A DNA stretch of 61,896 nucleotides from Candidatus Altimarinota bacterium (GCA_023268615.1 JALQUC010000015.1:1-61896), one strand, 5' to 3'. Positions 20,834-33,820 are shown, numbered from the stretch's first letter. Program-made: numbers and translations. The notes: generated by a model from the letters alone, not told the origin.

Positions 20834-21988
20834 TTATGTTTTTGGAGTGTTTCTCTGCATCTTCTCTATCCAGTTTCCAATTGAGCCAAAGAGTTCGACA
20901 ATGAGCAGATAGAGCGGTACACCAATGAAAAATCCCATAATACCCATGAAATGTTCTGCAATAAAGAGTATCAAGAATACGATTGGAGTTGGCAGCTTGA
21001 GGGACTGTCCGACAATACGAGGATTCAGAAAATATCATTCAAATGCATGGATGATAAAGAGCATAGTGATAATAGTGACGACGATACTCCAGCCAGGGTA
21101 CTCGACTATTCCAGCGAAGAGAATAGGGATTCCACCGATAAAGACTCAGAGAATAGGGACAAAACTCGAGAGAAAGGTGATACATCCAAGCGCGAGGATA
21201 TAGGGGAATACAAAGCTCCCATCGAGACTCAGCTGTCCATAAAAAAGGCCTATAACAAAGAGACCGAGAAGGGTGAGGATGGTATTTGCAATCGCTATTT
21301 TTCCCTGAGCACGAAATACGAGACCAAAGCTTTTTTGTATCTTTTCGAGTAACACCTGGATATCCCTGTAGAAAAATGCAAATGGTCATTTCTTTATCTG
21401 AGAAAAATATCCCTGTATTTTATCTGATTCGAGGAGCCAGATAAAGCTGAGTATGTAGGCAAAGAATATCTGGAAAAATATCCCACTGATGCGGAGGAAT
21501 TCACTCAAAATAGTATTACTATCAGTGCTTGGAGATATGATATTCATAAAATCACCTACTTGATATGAGAGTGATCGCCATTGGCTGAGGGTGTCCTGGA
21601 GTCCAGATATGCCGAGGTCAACAGAGAATTTCTGAGAGAGTGATTGGAGGAGATTGATCATATCGCTCGTCAGTGTCGGTCCTATATCTCGTATAGCAAA
21701 CACGAGAACTCATGCAAAGAGTATATAGAGTACTGAGAGGAGGACTTTTTCTTCTGAGAGGACCATTAATATCGACCGAAGTTGTTTTGGACTTTTTTCT
21801 GAGAGCTTCTGAAGATGATTCTGAGACCATTCCATTGCGAGACGGAAGAGATACGCACAGAGAAACGCTGTGAGGAAAAATACAACGAAATCTTTTATGA
21901 CGAGGACGATGATGATGATTGCCACAATAGAGACTATTCTCTCGGCAAATATCCGAGTCATGATGTATTGTTTTACAAAATCGCGCAT
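20834..21988 (-). CDS. AI-2E (PerM-like) family permease
   Basis: Polytopic membrane protein of 384 aa with the PF01594 layout: two N-terminal helices (VSIVAIIIIVLVIKDFVVFFLTAFLCAYL), a long amphipathic middle, then a C-terminal block of helices with LALGCITFLSSFVPILG, the family's Pro-x-hydrophobic-Gly signature, and LKLPTPIVFLILF. Four TGAs (for example 21710, 21386) are Gly and join fragments in one frame. It starts 9 bases after the dnaX stop, so it is likely in the same operon. Family members export small molecules or Na+/H+; the substrate here is unknown. Confidence 0.88.
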
Positions 21989-21997
21989 AGTGAATGG

Positions 21998-23539
21998 TTA
22001 TTCAAATAGAGAACGAGCGAGATCTTCTGCTCGTGGTTCGTCTGGTGATGTCTCGGGCTGCAGTTCATTTGGCACTATGATGTTGATGGTCTGAGCGCCA
22101 AATGACTGAGCAACACTCTCCAGTACTTGATAGTAGGAGGCTTCGACGCATTTTGATTTACAGAATCCTGTTGTCTGTATCTCGAGCGTATTTCCATCAA
22201 GATGTATATTTGCGGTTTTGAGAAGAGGAATAATCGTACTCTTTATGCCTGCTTTCTCGAGTCGCCTCAGGAATTCTTCAGGGCTGAAAACACCGTCATC
22301 TATTTTTTCAACTGTTTCCATCATTGGAGCTGCCCCTGCTGGTATTTCATCTACGACAGGTGTCACTTCTTGAATTATCTCGGGTACTTCAGTTGGTTCT
22401 TTTTGTTCTATAGCTTCAGATACAATTTCTTCAATCGGAATTGGAGAATGAGCAGGAGTTTCTGCAATAGGAGCCTCATCTGGAATTGCCTTGAGGGTGT
22501 TAGTGTCTCGTTTTTCTGTGACAGGAGGGAGACTTCACTTCACTCGCTCGTAGAGCGCCATGCGGAGTATATCCATGGGTACTGATACTTGTCGGCTCTG
22601 GACAAATACACGCGTAAAGAGATCAAATATTTCCTTGTAGAGAGGAAATGCATTTTTATTGAAGGCTTCGTTGATATGGTCTACGATCCATTCTGTCATC
22701 TGAGTCGCAAATTGACGCACATCAATTGCTTCGTCGTCGATAGTATTGATGATATGAGCAATAGCAGCTCCGTCACCACTCATACAGGCATCAAATGTCT
22801 CGCGGAGAAATCCAGTATTGACGAGATGGAGAGCATCGATGACATTTTTTTCTGTGACAGATGCATCGATGATACACTTTTCTAGCATGGTGAGAGAATC
22901 ACGGATACTTCCGCGCGCTCTGTGAGTAATCATTCGGAGGGCATTTTCTTCGTATGCTATTTTTTCTTGACCACAGATTTTGACGAGCAGGTCGTAGATG
23001 TCTTTTTCACCGAGCTTGGTCAGATCAAAACGGATAACACGAGAGAGCACTGTGTCGGGCACTTTGTGGATTTCGGTCGTTGCGAGCAGGAATATGACAT
23101 GTGCTGGTGGTTCTTCGAGGGTTTTCAAGAGAGCATTAAATGCATTTTTAGAGAGCATGTGGACTTCGTCGATGATATAGACCTTGTATTTGCCTTGAGT
23201 GGGTGTGAATTTGGCATGTTCAATAATTTCACGAATATCATCAACACCAGTATAGCTCGCTGCATCTATCTCGATAACATCGATCATTTTTCCATTATCA
23301 AATGCGACACAATTGTCACATGCATGACAGGGGTTCCCATCTGGCGTGATGGCAGTACAGTTGACTGCTTCAGCAAATATTCGTGCAAGTGTCGTCTTCC
23401 CAATACCATGGAATCAGAAGAATATGTATCCATGATGAAAAGTCTGAGTTTTGCATGAATTCGCGAGGATTTTCTTCACAAAATCCTGACCGACAACATC
23501 GGAGAATTTTCTTGGACGATAGGACTGGTAGAGGGACAT
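21998..23539 (-). CDS. dnaX: DNA polymerase III subunit gamma/tau
   Basis: Clamp-loader ATPase, 513 aa. YQSYRPRKFSDVVGQ opens the AAA+ module, then Walker A GFHGIGKTT, in which the first Gly is a TGA, a four-Cys zinc knuckle (NCTAI..CHACDNC), IIDEVHMLS (Walker B), LATTE sensor 1 and GSIRDSLTMLE sensor 2. After residue ~340 comes a Pro/Glu-rich linker and a small C-terminal domain. The start at 23539 gives the canonical MSLYQSYRPRKF. Upstream are TTTTGTATTTTG simple repeats that may contribute promoter sequence. Confidence 0.95.
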
Positions 23540-23645
23540 TCTAATAAAATACAAAGGACAAAATACAAAAGAAAAATGAGGAATTTCTTTTGTTTATGCT
23601 TATTTTATGCAGATATTTGTGGTTGCAACTTTATTATTTGCTTTA

Positions 23646-23672
23646 TTGACAAATTATAAAATTAAATATAAT
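23646..23672 (+). promoter_or_regulatory. Consensus promoter with leaderless geometry
   Basis: Perfect TTGACA, 15-nt spacer, perfect TATAAT, then only 6 nt to the ATG at 23679. It supports that ATG over the in-frame 23607 start and exemplifies leaderless initiation. Confidence 0.8.
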
Positions 23673-23678
23673 AGTAAT

Positions 23679-24329
23679 ATGAAAATAATTGCATTGAGGC
23701 ATGGAGAAAAAGATAAAGAGGGAAATTTGACTTCACATGGAAGAGAAATGAGTCAAAATTTAGGTGCAAGAATAGCACTTCTTCATAATCCAGTAGCTGT
23801 CTCTTCGTCTACTCCCCGTGTACGAGACACCGTCTCAGCACTCCTTGAATGAAATAAACATCCTTCTATTCCTGTCCGATTACGAAAGTACCTCAGTATT
23901 GATGGTTTTTCTGAAGAATTCAACATTCGATGGGAATCTGAATCAAAAAATAAAAAACAAGAAGATGTTATGCAGGATTTTCTTGACGGAAAATGGTGAG
24001 ATATTACACCTCAAAAAGAAGCTCAGAAATTTATTCGAAAACTAATCCACATTGTTGGTCATTTTGATAGAAATAATGGTAAGAGGATGTCTGATGTTGC
24101 CTCCGGATTTCATGGAACAGCAATTGAATCAATTCTTTTAACTCTTTTCTGAGATGATGCTCCAGATAATTGGAAAACACCAATTAATTTTTCAGAACAT
24201 GCTTTTCTCGAGGTGCAGAATGGAGAAAAATGAAATCCTATTCTCGTTGTTTTTTATCGTGATACTATAAAAACAATTACACTCACAAAAATGAGAGAAC
24301 TTTATCAGGCATTATATAATCAGCGTTAG
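23679..24329 (+). CDS. Histidine phosphatase superfamily (phosphoglycerate-mutase-like) protein
   Basis: 216 aa. The catalytic ALRHGEKD motif is at residues ~5-12 and the partner SSSTPRVRDT (Arg) segment near 47-56. A downstream ASGFHGTAIE carries the second conserved His, and a further TGA-Gly-rich part follows. Four TGAs are Gly. The start was chosen at 23679 because a consensus promoter ends 6 nt upstream and the RHG motif should be near the N-terminus. It likely hydrolyses a phospho-ester (sugar, nucleotide or protein); the substrate cannot be inferred. Confidence 0.82.
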
Positions 24330-24336
24330 TGAGCTA

Positions 24337-27300
24337 TTAGGATAGTAAATCTACAATTCCTCTTTCTCCATCTAGACAAATAATATCTCCTGTTTTGATG
24401 GCTTGTGTGGCTACCTTCGTACCTATGATGCAAGGTTTTTTGATCTCACGAGCCAGTATAGCCGCATGCGACAGTACACCTCCTTCGTTTGTTATAAAAC
24501 CTCATATATCTTGCATAAAAGGCAGATAGTCTGGTCGTGTGGTACTAGAAATCATTATTTCTCATTTTTTGAGTTTCTTTAGATCTTTATGGGAATTGAT
24601 GATGTGAGCTTTTCCTGTGACTTTTCACGGATAGGCGGTAACCCCGGTGATGCTATTTTTGTGAATAGAGGTCTGCTTGTCTAATTCTTCTAATTTTGAT
24701 ATATCAGTAATATTTTCTTCTCTATTTCTCAGGAATAATAGTGCACTATTTTCTTTTCGTCTCAGTATATCTTTTTTAGATGGCCATTTATTTTTTTCTA
24801 TACCTGTCAATATCTCATCTTCTCTCATATAATAGAGCATTTCCTCTTCCAATAAAGGATATTTTTCTGCTATTTCACTATAAACTTCTCATATTTGATA
24901 AGAACTTCTTTCTCGATGAAAGTTTTTCCAGTCTTTGAAATTTGCATAGAGGCGATAGAGTTTTAAGAGTGATTTTTCGTCTTTGTTCCATTTTATATTT
25001 TTTATTTTTTCTAGTTCCTTTTTTTGTTGTTTATATTTTTTTTCTATATTTTTTAGAATTTGCTTCGCAGATTCCTGTGTTGTCTCCTTTACTTTTTTCT
25101 CTATGTCTTTTTGGCTTTTTCCATGAAACATCACATCATACATTCAATAGCTCCTGTATTTGAGAGCAAGTTTTTCTATTCTTCCTAGTTGTTTTTCTTT
25201 TGCTAGGATAGCCGTTTGAACTACATCATATTCCCACTCATCACTTGGCAACATCTGATCTGGCTGAGAAAGTGTATGAAATATTTCTTTCCAATTTCTT
25301 ATTCACTTCTGTTGGATTATTTCTTGAAACACATCGGAGAGAATCTCCTCTATGTAGGAATAGAGAAGCCAGGTGGAGAGACTGATTTTTCTATTGTGTT
25401 TCATATATTCTCTGAGTGTGTGTGAGGGTTTATTTTTGAGGTGTTTTCTCTCTCCTTTATCTAGAAAACTTATAAATTCTCTGTAATCTTGTGTGATTGT
25501 TTTGTATATTTTTTTGTACCATTCTGCTCTTTCTTCTCCTGTGAGCAAATTGCGTATTTTTTCAAATGCTTTTTTGTGTCAAGGTTCGTCATAAAAAACA
25601 GACACAAGTCAGTCTTTTATTCGGTAGAGTTCATTTTCTATCTTCACATCAAAATATTGAGATAATCTCTCACAGTATCCATAATGGAAGAGATTAATTC
25701 TCTGGTAGGACATTTGTCTATCGTAGGTGAATGCCCAGCTTATATTTTCCTTTCTTTCAAGTATTTTCACTACACCATTCTCCGCGTCCACTTCGACTAG
25801 ATCACCATCATCAATAATACTTGTCACTTGTTTGATGCCAACAACACTTGGTATTCCAAATTCTCGTGAAACCACAGATACATGACCTGTTATACCTCAT
25901 TCCTCAGCAACTATTGCGGCAGCTTTTCTCATTATTGGTACAAAATCAGGAGAAGTATTCATGACGACAAGTATGTCTCCTTCCTCCATTTTACTGAAGT
26001 CTCGTGTACCTAGTATTATTTTTGCCTTACCCACTCATCGTCACTTACAGGCTATTCTTCCAGAGAAACAATTTTGTTTATTATTTGTTGCGAGATATCT
26101 TTTTGAGAATTTCTTTGCCTCTTCGCCTATTACTAATTGTGATTCATTCTGGTGATTACAGATATAGGCGTGATAAGCTATCCTCTTATCTATTTCTTCT
26201 TTATTTATTTTATTTTTTAAGAGAAGGTCATGTATTTCTTCTGGTGTCATATCACGGATAAGTCCCTCATCATATCCCGTCAAATTGCTTATGCTTTTAA
26301 AGAGTCATTCTGCATAATGTTGCACTTTGTTGACTTGAAATTTATAATGATCCTTAAGGTAAACAATGAAACCCGCTATATCAATTACTGATGCTTTCCC
26401 AGGAAATGATTTTTTCAGTTTTATCTTCTTTTCCTGCATCTCTTTTTCTTCTCGGATTATCTTTTTGAGATGGTTTTCCGCTTGAGATTTTGGAAATCAT
26501 AGGAGCATGTCATAATAATCTTTCTTGGCCTTTACTGTTTCCTCGAAGTATCCTAGGCTCGCTGTGTAGTATTGCTTGTATATTTCATCAATTTTTTTCT
26601 CAATTTCAACTGTGATTTTATCTTCAAATTTAGTACGCAATTCTAGAATCAAGACCTCTTCTTGTCGCTGGTATGTTCTTTTTGTCGGGTATGTAGCTAT
26701 GGCAAAATCCTCTTCCGATAGCTTACTCTGATGTAGGGAACGAACTACAGCTCTATCTAGCTGTCTCATAAAAGTCGGCACAATTCATATTTCTTCATAT
26801 ATTTTTATGAAATTCCTATACCCATTCCATGCATCTTGACGGTTTTTGTATTCTTTTTTGAAAGTCCTTTTTGCCTTTTCTACGACTTTATTTATTTCTT
26901 TTTCTCCTTCTTGGAGCATACTATTTTTTGCTAGAACTCGCTCAAGAGTGTAATCAAATTCGCTCTCATCTTGTACAGCGAAATACCAGTTTACTTTATG
27001 ATTTTCGGAAGTAGATATGACTGTTATATCATTCTCCCAGAGAGGATGTGGTATTTTTGCCCGAGTACAAAATATTCTATTTGGGTACAGATAACATGCC
27101 CTTCATCATTCTGAGAGAAATTGTTTACCTTCTAGAGAGTATTTACTTCTTGATAAAATTTTTACCACTCCATTCTCTGCATCTACTTCGACGAGGTCAC
27201 CATCTTTGAGTATTTTTGTTGCGTTTTTTGTGCCGATGATGCAGGGTTTTTTGAGCTCTCGTGCTATGATTGCCGCATGACAGGTTATGCCACCCTCATC

Positions 27301-29394
27301 TGTTACAAAAGCACTTGCACGATGCATAGCTGAGATAAAAGATGGAAATGTCATCTGGGTGACAAGAATATCACCAACATTCACCTTATCAAGTTGACTC
27401 GTATGAGTTACAATCTTTACTTTTCACTGTATTTTACCTCGATATGCTGTAACTCACCGAATAGGGGTACCGTCATCGAGAGTGTTTCAAGAAGGTTCAA
27501 TCAGAATTGGCATTTCTTGAAATATTGATTCTCAATGAAAATATCAGAAACTCACCTTGTCAGAATATTTTTCAGGTACACCGTCAAGAAAACTTGTAGC
27601 CCTGTAATATTTCATTTCTTGAAAGGAGATTCAATACTGGAAACCCATTTGCTCAACAATTGGACGAGCAAGAAAAAAAAGGTAGTAAAAAACATCTGTT
27701 CGTTCCGTGCGAAAGAAGACAAGTTCTTGTATCTGTTCAAAGAGAGCTTTCAAAGGTTCCGGGATAGTAATTTTCTTATTGTTTTGTAAAGGAGAGATAT
27801 GTCGTCTCATTTCATCTATTTCTTGTACAGTATATGGAGCAGAAAAACCATCTCGCACCTTGACCCAACCAGCTTTATCTACAATTTCCTGATTTGTTTT
27901 GCCATCTCGTATCATATCATCGAGCATCATATGAAGATTAGGCTTGATCGGAAAACTCGCATCACCAATAAAAGTATCAATATCAGTTGTAATATATTTA
28001 GGAACTTCTATTTGAAGTTTTTTATTGTAATATGATTCTATACTATGAGTAATCCATATGAAGGTCATGGCGACTGACATTATATTATACACTTCTTCAA
28101 ATTTTTGGTGGAGAGAGGTATTTGAGACAATAAGCTGTTTAATCCTCATTTCGCTCTGATACATAAAGTGAGAAAGTGATAGAGTGAGGTCAAATATTGA
28201 ATGCGACACAAAATACCTTTCCAGATCAGCATCCATACTATCAAAGACCTCTTGACTATAATACCACATACCCTCTTGGAAAAGCATTGCCTCCATTGAG
28301 AGAGATTCAAATCAAGCCCTTTGAATATTGGTTGGCGTGAACGATTGTTCTGAAAAGGATAACATAAATGCCCCCCATAAACGCTCGAGCCAAGGTTCCC
28401 AAGTAAATGTGCGTATCCCCCCGGGAATAGATATTTTCTCATAAAATGAAAAATCTCGTGATAAAGTTGTAATTGGTCTCGCCTGCAGAATGTATATTTT
28501 ACCGTCGGCATAAGCCCACTCTATATCGCAAGGAAACCCGTAGTGATTTTCTATTTTTATAATGAGCTGCGATAGTACTGATAATTCCTTTTTTGTGAGA
28601 ATTGGTTTTTCTTGTACGCGATTTTCTATATCTCTCCATTCGTTTTCTCCATTCGTATTTCTAAATATTCCTTTCTTCTTTTCTGCTATGTGTTCAGAAA
28701 TTATTTCTCAGGATGATTTACTGATTACAAATGAATCTGGAGTTACTTCGCCTGATACAACAGCCTCTCCGAGTCACCATGATCACTCTATGACGATCTC
28801 ATCTGTATTTTCGGTGACAGGATGTACTGAAAATGCGACTCCCGCTGATTCTGCATCGACCATGCTCTGCACCACGACGGCTACTGAGATATGTAAGTCT
28901 CCGAGTCATTTCTCGCTTCGGTAGAAGAGTGCCCGTGGGGTAAAGAGCGACGCCCAGCAGGATTGAATCTTTGTGATTATGTCCGTTTTTGGCACATTCA
29001 GATAGGTGTCCAGTTGTCATGCCCATGCGTGCTCTGCTCAGTCTTCAGCAGTTGCGGAAGAGCGAACAGCGACAAAATCTGTCTTGATTGTTTTGGTGTA
29101 TTTTTGTATTTCTTTTTGAATTTTTTCTGAGATGATTCCTCCGCGTATGAGTTCTTGTATTTCCTCTGATGCATGCTCTATTGAACCGACATTGTTATGG
29201 TCGAGCTTTCCTAGTATTGTCTGTATTTCTGCTCGCAGATTATTGCTGTCTATGAAGTTTTCAAATGTCTCTGCAAGAACGACAAATCCTGGAGGAATTG
29301 CTATGCCTGCTTGAGTCATCTCACCGAGAGAAGCTCACTTTCCACCTGCTTTGCCGGCATCATTTTTGGATATTTTATCAAATGAGAGAATCAT
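24337..29394 (-). CDS. Giant PEP-synthase/rifampin-phosphotransferase-like protein with three His-swivel domains
   Basis: 1685 aa, about twice the family's usual length. Residues 1-~320 form a PPDK/PEP-synthase ATP-grasp domain ([50 protein letters not shown]). Three repeats of a ~400-aa mostly helical domain plus a phosphohistidine swivel follow, with catalytic His706 (EGGITCHAA), His1171 (EGGITGHVS) and His1643 (EGGVLSHAA), spaced 465 and 472 residues. No C-terminal PEP/pyruvate TIM barrel is seen, as in rifampin phosphotransferase. All segments share one frame and only TGAs interrupt them. A TATAAT box ends 8 nt before the ATG. It likely moves phosphate from ATP via His to small-molecule substrates; the substrates are unknown. 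Confidence 0.85.
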
Positions 29395-29475
29395 ATGGCT
29401 CTATTATATCGCTATTTTGGAATTGTGTAGAGTATTATAGACTATCGATTTTTGGAAAATATATATACTTTTGCT

Positions 29476-30633
29476 ATGTCTCACGAACCACCTATCTATC
29501 TCGACTATGCCTCTACTTATCCTCGCCGTGAGGAAGTCATGGCTGCTCGCCGTCAATTTGAAGAGTCTTCTTATGCCAATGTCGGACGAGCCAATTATGA
29601 TCTCGCTGAAGCAGCTCTGGTTGCATATCAGGACTCTAAGAAAACTGTTGCAGCTTGGATAGGATGTGAACCTGTAGAGGTTCTCTATACTTATTCGGCG
29701 ACTTATGCTATAAATCTCCTCGCTCTCACCATGGAGCATAATGGAGTCATACAAAAAGGGGATACTATCCTCCTCTCTCTCTCTGAACATCATGCAAATA
29801 TTGTTCCCTGGCAGATGCTCGCTGAGCGAGTGGGTGCAGTTGTGAAATTTGTCTGATTAGATGAGCATTATTGTATCGACTTGGATGACCTCAAAAATAA
29901 ACTCGATAATACTGTCAAAGTTGTGAGCTTGCAATATGCGAGTAATGTTACTGGGGCGATTCATCCTCTTGAAAAGGTGAGAGATATTATCGGTTCTGAG
30001 AGACTTTTTATCGTTGACGCATCGCAGATGGGCCTTCATTGACCTCTTTCTATGTCTGATATACATTGTGATGCTATGGTTCTGTCATGACACAAGATGA
30101 TGGCAGATACGGGTATTGGTGTGCTCGCTCTCTGGAAAGTCCTTCAAAAAGCATGGCAATCACCCGTGAGTGGTGGCTGAGCGATTAATTTTGTCCATAC
30201 TGATGGATATGAGCAGGCAGGGATACCAGAGCGATGGGAGCCTGGCACACCTCATATCACTGGAGCTGTCACGCTCTGAGCTGCTGTCGGATATCTCCAA
30301 AAAATCTCTCCAGAGCAGAAGAAAGATTATGCTCACCTTATCGAGCTTATAGATGCTCGATTTGAGTCATATATCGCAAGAGGACTTCAAGTTTTTCATT
30401 CGAGAAAAACAGGATCTATCGGTGTATGGTCATTTGCTCTCTCAGGAAAACACCCCAGCGATATTGCTGATGTATTTGCAGATCAGGGTATATGTCTGCG
30501 CTCAGGGCATCACTGTTGTGAGCCTCTTCATGAGCATCTCTGAGTCGCGTGAACTGTTCGTATGAGTATCGGATATGATACGACACAGGCAGAAATAGAG
30601 AGATTTTTTGCGGTTCTCGAGTCTTTATTATAA
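29476..30633 (+). CDS. Class V aminotransferase / cysteine desulfurase (SufS-like)
   Basis: PLP enzyme of 385 aa, probably releasing sulfur from cysteine for Fe-S clusters or tRNA thiolation (MnmA is encoded downstream at 37453). LDYASTYPRREEV opens the fold, SEHHANIVPW and VDASQMGLHG line the cofactor, and the PLP-binding Lys is in SGHKMMADTGIG; the Gly before His-Lys is a TGA. RSGHHCCEPLHEHLG holds the catalytic Cys region. About seven TGAs are Gly. The ATG at 29476 gives the standard N-terminus. The O-antigen-ligase-like gene starts 9 bases after the stop. Confidence 0.9.
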
Positions 30634-30642
30634 TGAGTCTAT

Positions 30643-31917
30643 ATGCACAAAATTCGCTTCCTCTTTTTGCAGGCTATTTTTCTCATGACACCGCTTATCT
30701 ACGCGTGGCTCTATATACCAGGTATTGGTTTTGATCTCGCTCGAGTGGTGAAATTCATGTTGCCAAGTGTTTCATGGTCAGGATTTGAATCCGTGAAAGT
30801 GAGCTTTTTCCTCGTCTGTACTGCGGGAGCTCTCATTGCTCATCTTATTCATGTTTTCTTGTCTAAAAAAGCCGTCTACCTCTCTCGTTGCTTTTTGATT
30901 TGTCTTGGAGTAGTCTTTCTATGGACGATTATATCACTCTGAATCAATTATGATATTAATCCTTATTTTACCTCTGGAAATCCTGAAAAACGACACGGAT
31001 GGTTTTTCTATATGGCCCTCTTTGTCCTCTTTTTCCTCCTCAAATCTGTCTCATCAGAAGAGCGTCGCAGGCTCTTCTATACGAGCTTTGTAGCGTTTCT
31101 ATGAGTCCTCATTTATGCAGTCTTTCAGAAGATAGGTCTAGATCCACTTGCACCATTTTATGAGACGCGTCTCGATATGAGGAGAGCTTTTGCAAATCTC
31201 GGTAATCCGAATTATCTTGCTGGATTTGTTCTTATCATGTTACCACTTCTTCACGAGACAATATTTGTACACAAGGGTGAACACAAGGCCTTCTGGGATA
31301 TCATTCTCTGGGTCGTTGGCGGAGTTGTCATCTACTGGACAGGGAGCTATCTCGCTTGGATTATTTTTGCAGGATATGTCCTCGTCATATTATTGACACA
31401 CATTGTGCCCAAAAAGAAGCACCGCGATACTTTTTGGATTTCTCTCGTTGTGATTGCATTTTTGGTAGGTATTTTATTCTGGCAAGAATATGGTCGTGAG
31501 ATTCTCGAGATGCAAAAGATGAAGTGATTTATTGCACGATGGTATCTCTGGAAAACGGGTGTGGCAGGATTGATGCACGACCCGTGGCATTTCCTCTTCT
31601 GATATGGTCCAGATGGTTTCCTCGCTGTATCTGAGTATTTCCGTCATCCACTTCTCTCAGTTTACGAAGATCCAGCTTATCGTATAGACAGGAGTCATAA
31701 TGTCTTTATCGATTCTGCTCTGCATTTTGGTGTGCCAATTGTAGTAGCTCTTCTCATCCTCATTGCGAGACAAATTCCTCATATTTCACATGGAAAGAGA
31801 GTCGCTCTTCTTCTGTTTGCGCTGTATTTTTCTTTTAATATACCTGTCCTGATACATTTCCTCATCGTTTTACAGATTCTTACTTATCCTCAGACACAAA
31901 AGGTTCACCACTGATAA
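30643..31917 (+). CDS. O-antigen ligase / Wzy-like polytopic membrane protein
   Basis: 424 aa with about ten hydrophobic segments. The Wzy/WaaL-type signature is in the middle (AFANLGNPNYLAGFVLIMLPLL) and a large periplasmic-type loop includes FGYGPDGFLAVSEYF and RSHNVFIDSALHFGVP (conserved His-Asn). Five TGAs are Gly, including one just before the TAA stop. It likely joins sugar repeats to a carrier, lipid or protein at the outer face. It overlaps the 3' end of uvrC (opposite strand) by 38 bases. Confidence 0.85.
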
Positions 31918-33772
31918 GTCCGTGATTTTGGAGTGCTTCTGCGACTTTTTTTCAGAAAGATCTCTGGCTTTTCTCAAATGTCCAAGTCGATAATTCTTCT
32001 ATTTTTGAGACAGCTTTGAGTATCTTTTGTCGTGCTATCGGACCAATACCAGGTATCTCATCGAGGAGTGTTTTCGTGTAGGATTTTTCTCGAGAATTTC
32101 TGTTATAATTGATAGCGAATCTGTGTGCTTCATCACGAATTTTCTGGAGTATCATGAGCTCGGGTGATCATTTTTCCAGGAGAATGGCATCTGATTTTTT
32201 TGGGAGAAATACTTCCTCAATTCGTTTTGCGAGGGAAATAATTGGAGGAATTCATCGTTCATCGTTCATCGTTCATCGTTTTTTATCTTCACTTTCTTCA
32301 TTTTGCATTTTGTATTTTGCATTTTGTATTGCGAGTACTGCTCGCCCGAGTTGTCCTTTTCCACCATCGATGATGATGAGGTCTGGCCATGAGTCTTCGC
32401 CACGTATTGCTCCTAGACTGCGTCTCGTGAGTATTTCTTCCATAGATGCAAAATCATCTATTTTCCCTGTTTCGAGTGTCTTTATACGGTATTTTTTGTA
32501 GCGCTTGGTATCTGGTTTTCCATTGACGAGGACTGATTTACTCGCTACCGTGTGTTCGCCGTGGCTGTGTGATATATCAAAACATTCAAATACAATTTCT
32601 TTCTTCTTTTGGAGTGTTTTATTTTCTATTCAGAGCTTCTCTAGGAGATCAATCATTGTTTTTTTGGAGAGAGTGGCATTTTTGAGTCATGACATTTCTT
32701 CTTGGTATGCGAAGTTGAGGAGATTTGTGTGAGCGAATTCTAGAATACGGACTTTTTCTCCACGACTTGGTTGTCTCACGGATATTTTTTCTTTTTTTGC
32801 CAATTCTGTGAGATCAGAGAGGTTTTCTAGGGGTATATCTGTATAGAGATTTTTTACTCCTTCCTGGATGATGTATTGTATCATGGCTTGCTCAACGAGC
32901 ACTCGTGCTTCCTCTTGAAGAGGATTTTTGAGCTCATATTCGTGAATACCGACTATCATGCCATTTTTTACCTCTACACAGCTCATAAAGATGCGATTGT
33001 ATTTCTCGAGCATGACTACCACAGTTGCATCTCATTCTATAGCATCGCGTACTATCTGAGTATTTCAGATAGTCTCTATTTGTGTTATGAGATTTTTATA
33101 CTCATTCGCTTCTTCATATTTTCTCTCGAGGGCTGCTTTTTTCATCTTTTCTTTGAGGTTTTCTACGACATTTTCCTGTTTTCCCATGAGGAAATTTCTC
33201 GCCTCAGAGAGTCTCTCTAGATAGGTATCTATTTTTGCTCTATCACCGGTACAGTGCCCAGGACAGAGTCCTATGTAGGTATCTATACATGGTGGTCAGA
33301 ATTTCTCTATTTTTTCGTGATTTCCGAGCTTGAAAAGCTTCCGAATGAATCGTACAAAGCTGTAGGTATCAAAGTACTGACTATAGGGTCAGAAATACTG
33401 TCCAGTTTTTGTTTTTATTCTGGTGCGAATGAGACAAGGGATTTCTTCATCTGTGATCTTGATGTAGGAGAGATTTTTTCCGTCTTTCATGAGCACATTG
33501 TATTTTGGCTGATTTGTTTTTATGAGATTGGTCTCGAGCATGAGCGCCTCCACATCTGTTTTTGTCTCTATATAGTCAATTTTTTCGACAATTTTTACCA
33601 TTTTCTTTTTGGCAAAATTGAGTTCAGCTCCAGGCACAAAGTATGATCTCACTCGTGCCTTGAGATTGTTTGATTTTCCTATATAGATGATGACTCATTC
33701 GCTATTTCTCATCAGATATACCCCGGGGCAAGAGGGGATGTGACTATAGATTTTTATTTCTTTTTCGGGCAT
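31880..33772 (-). CDS. uvrC: Excinuclease ABC subunit C with repeat-derived insert
   Basis: Dual-incision nuclease of nucleotide excision repair, 630 aa. It has an N-terminal GIY-YIG domain (PGVYLM...IIYIGKSNNLKARV), a UVR motif, a C-terminal RNase H-like domain (FDISHSHGEH, IIIDGGKGQL) and a helix-hairpin-helix pair (LDEIPGIGPIARQKIL). Between GKGQLGRAVL and IPPIISLAKR lies a ~28-aa insert encoded by simple repeats (TTTTGTATTTTGCA, then four TTCATCG units at 32251-32278) that stays in frame. About nine TGAs are Gly. The ATG follows a TATACA box by 3 nt. Confidence 0.94.
32251..32331. repeat. Simple repeats inserted in frame within uvrC
   Basis: Four copies of TTCATCG (32251-32278), then ATTTTGCATTTTGTATTTTGC-type repeats (32300-32329). 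On the coding strand they give TGA codons that are Gly here, so the reading frame survives. Confidence 0.85.
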
Positions 33773-33820
33773 GCGTGTATATTAAATACAAAGTGCAAAG
33801 TTCAAAATACAAAATAGCTC

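Noticed and set aside
24337-29394. A cluster of many small degraded PEP-utilising genes
   Set aside because: All pieces share one frame, are separated only by TGA, and no TAA/TAG occurs from 29394 to 24339.
32251-32278. Four TTCATCG units as a CRISPR array
   Set aside because: The 7-bp units are contiguous with no spacers and lie inside the uvrC reading frame. No CRISPR array or cas gene was seen in the window.
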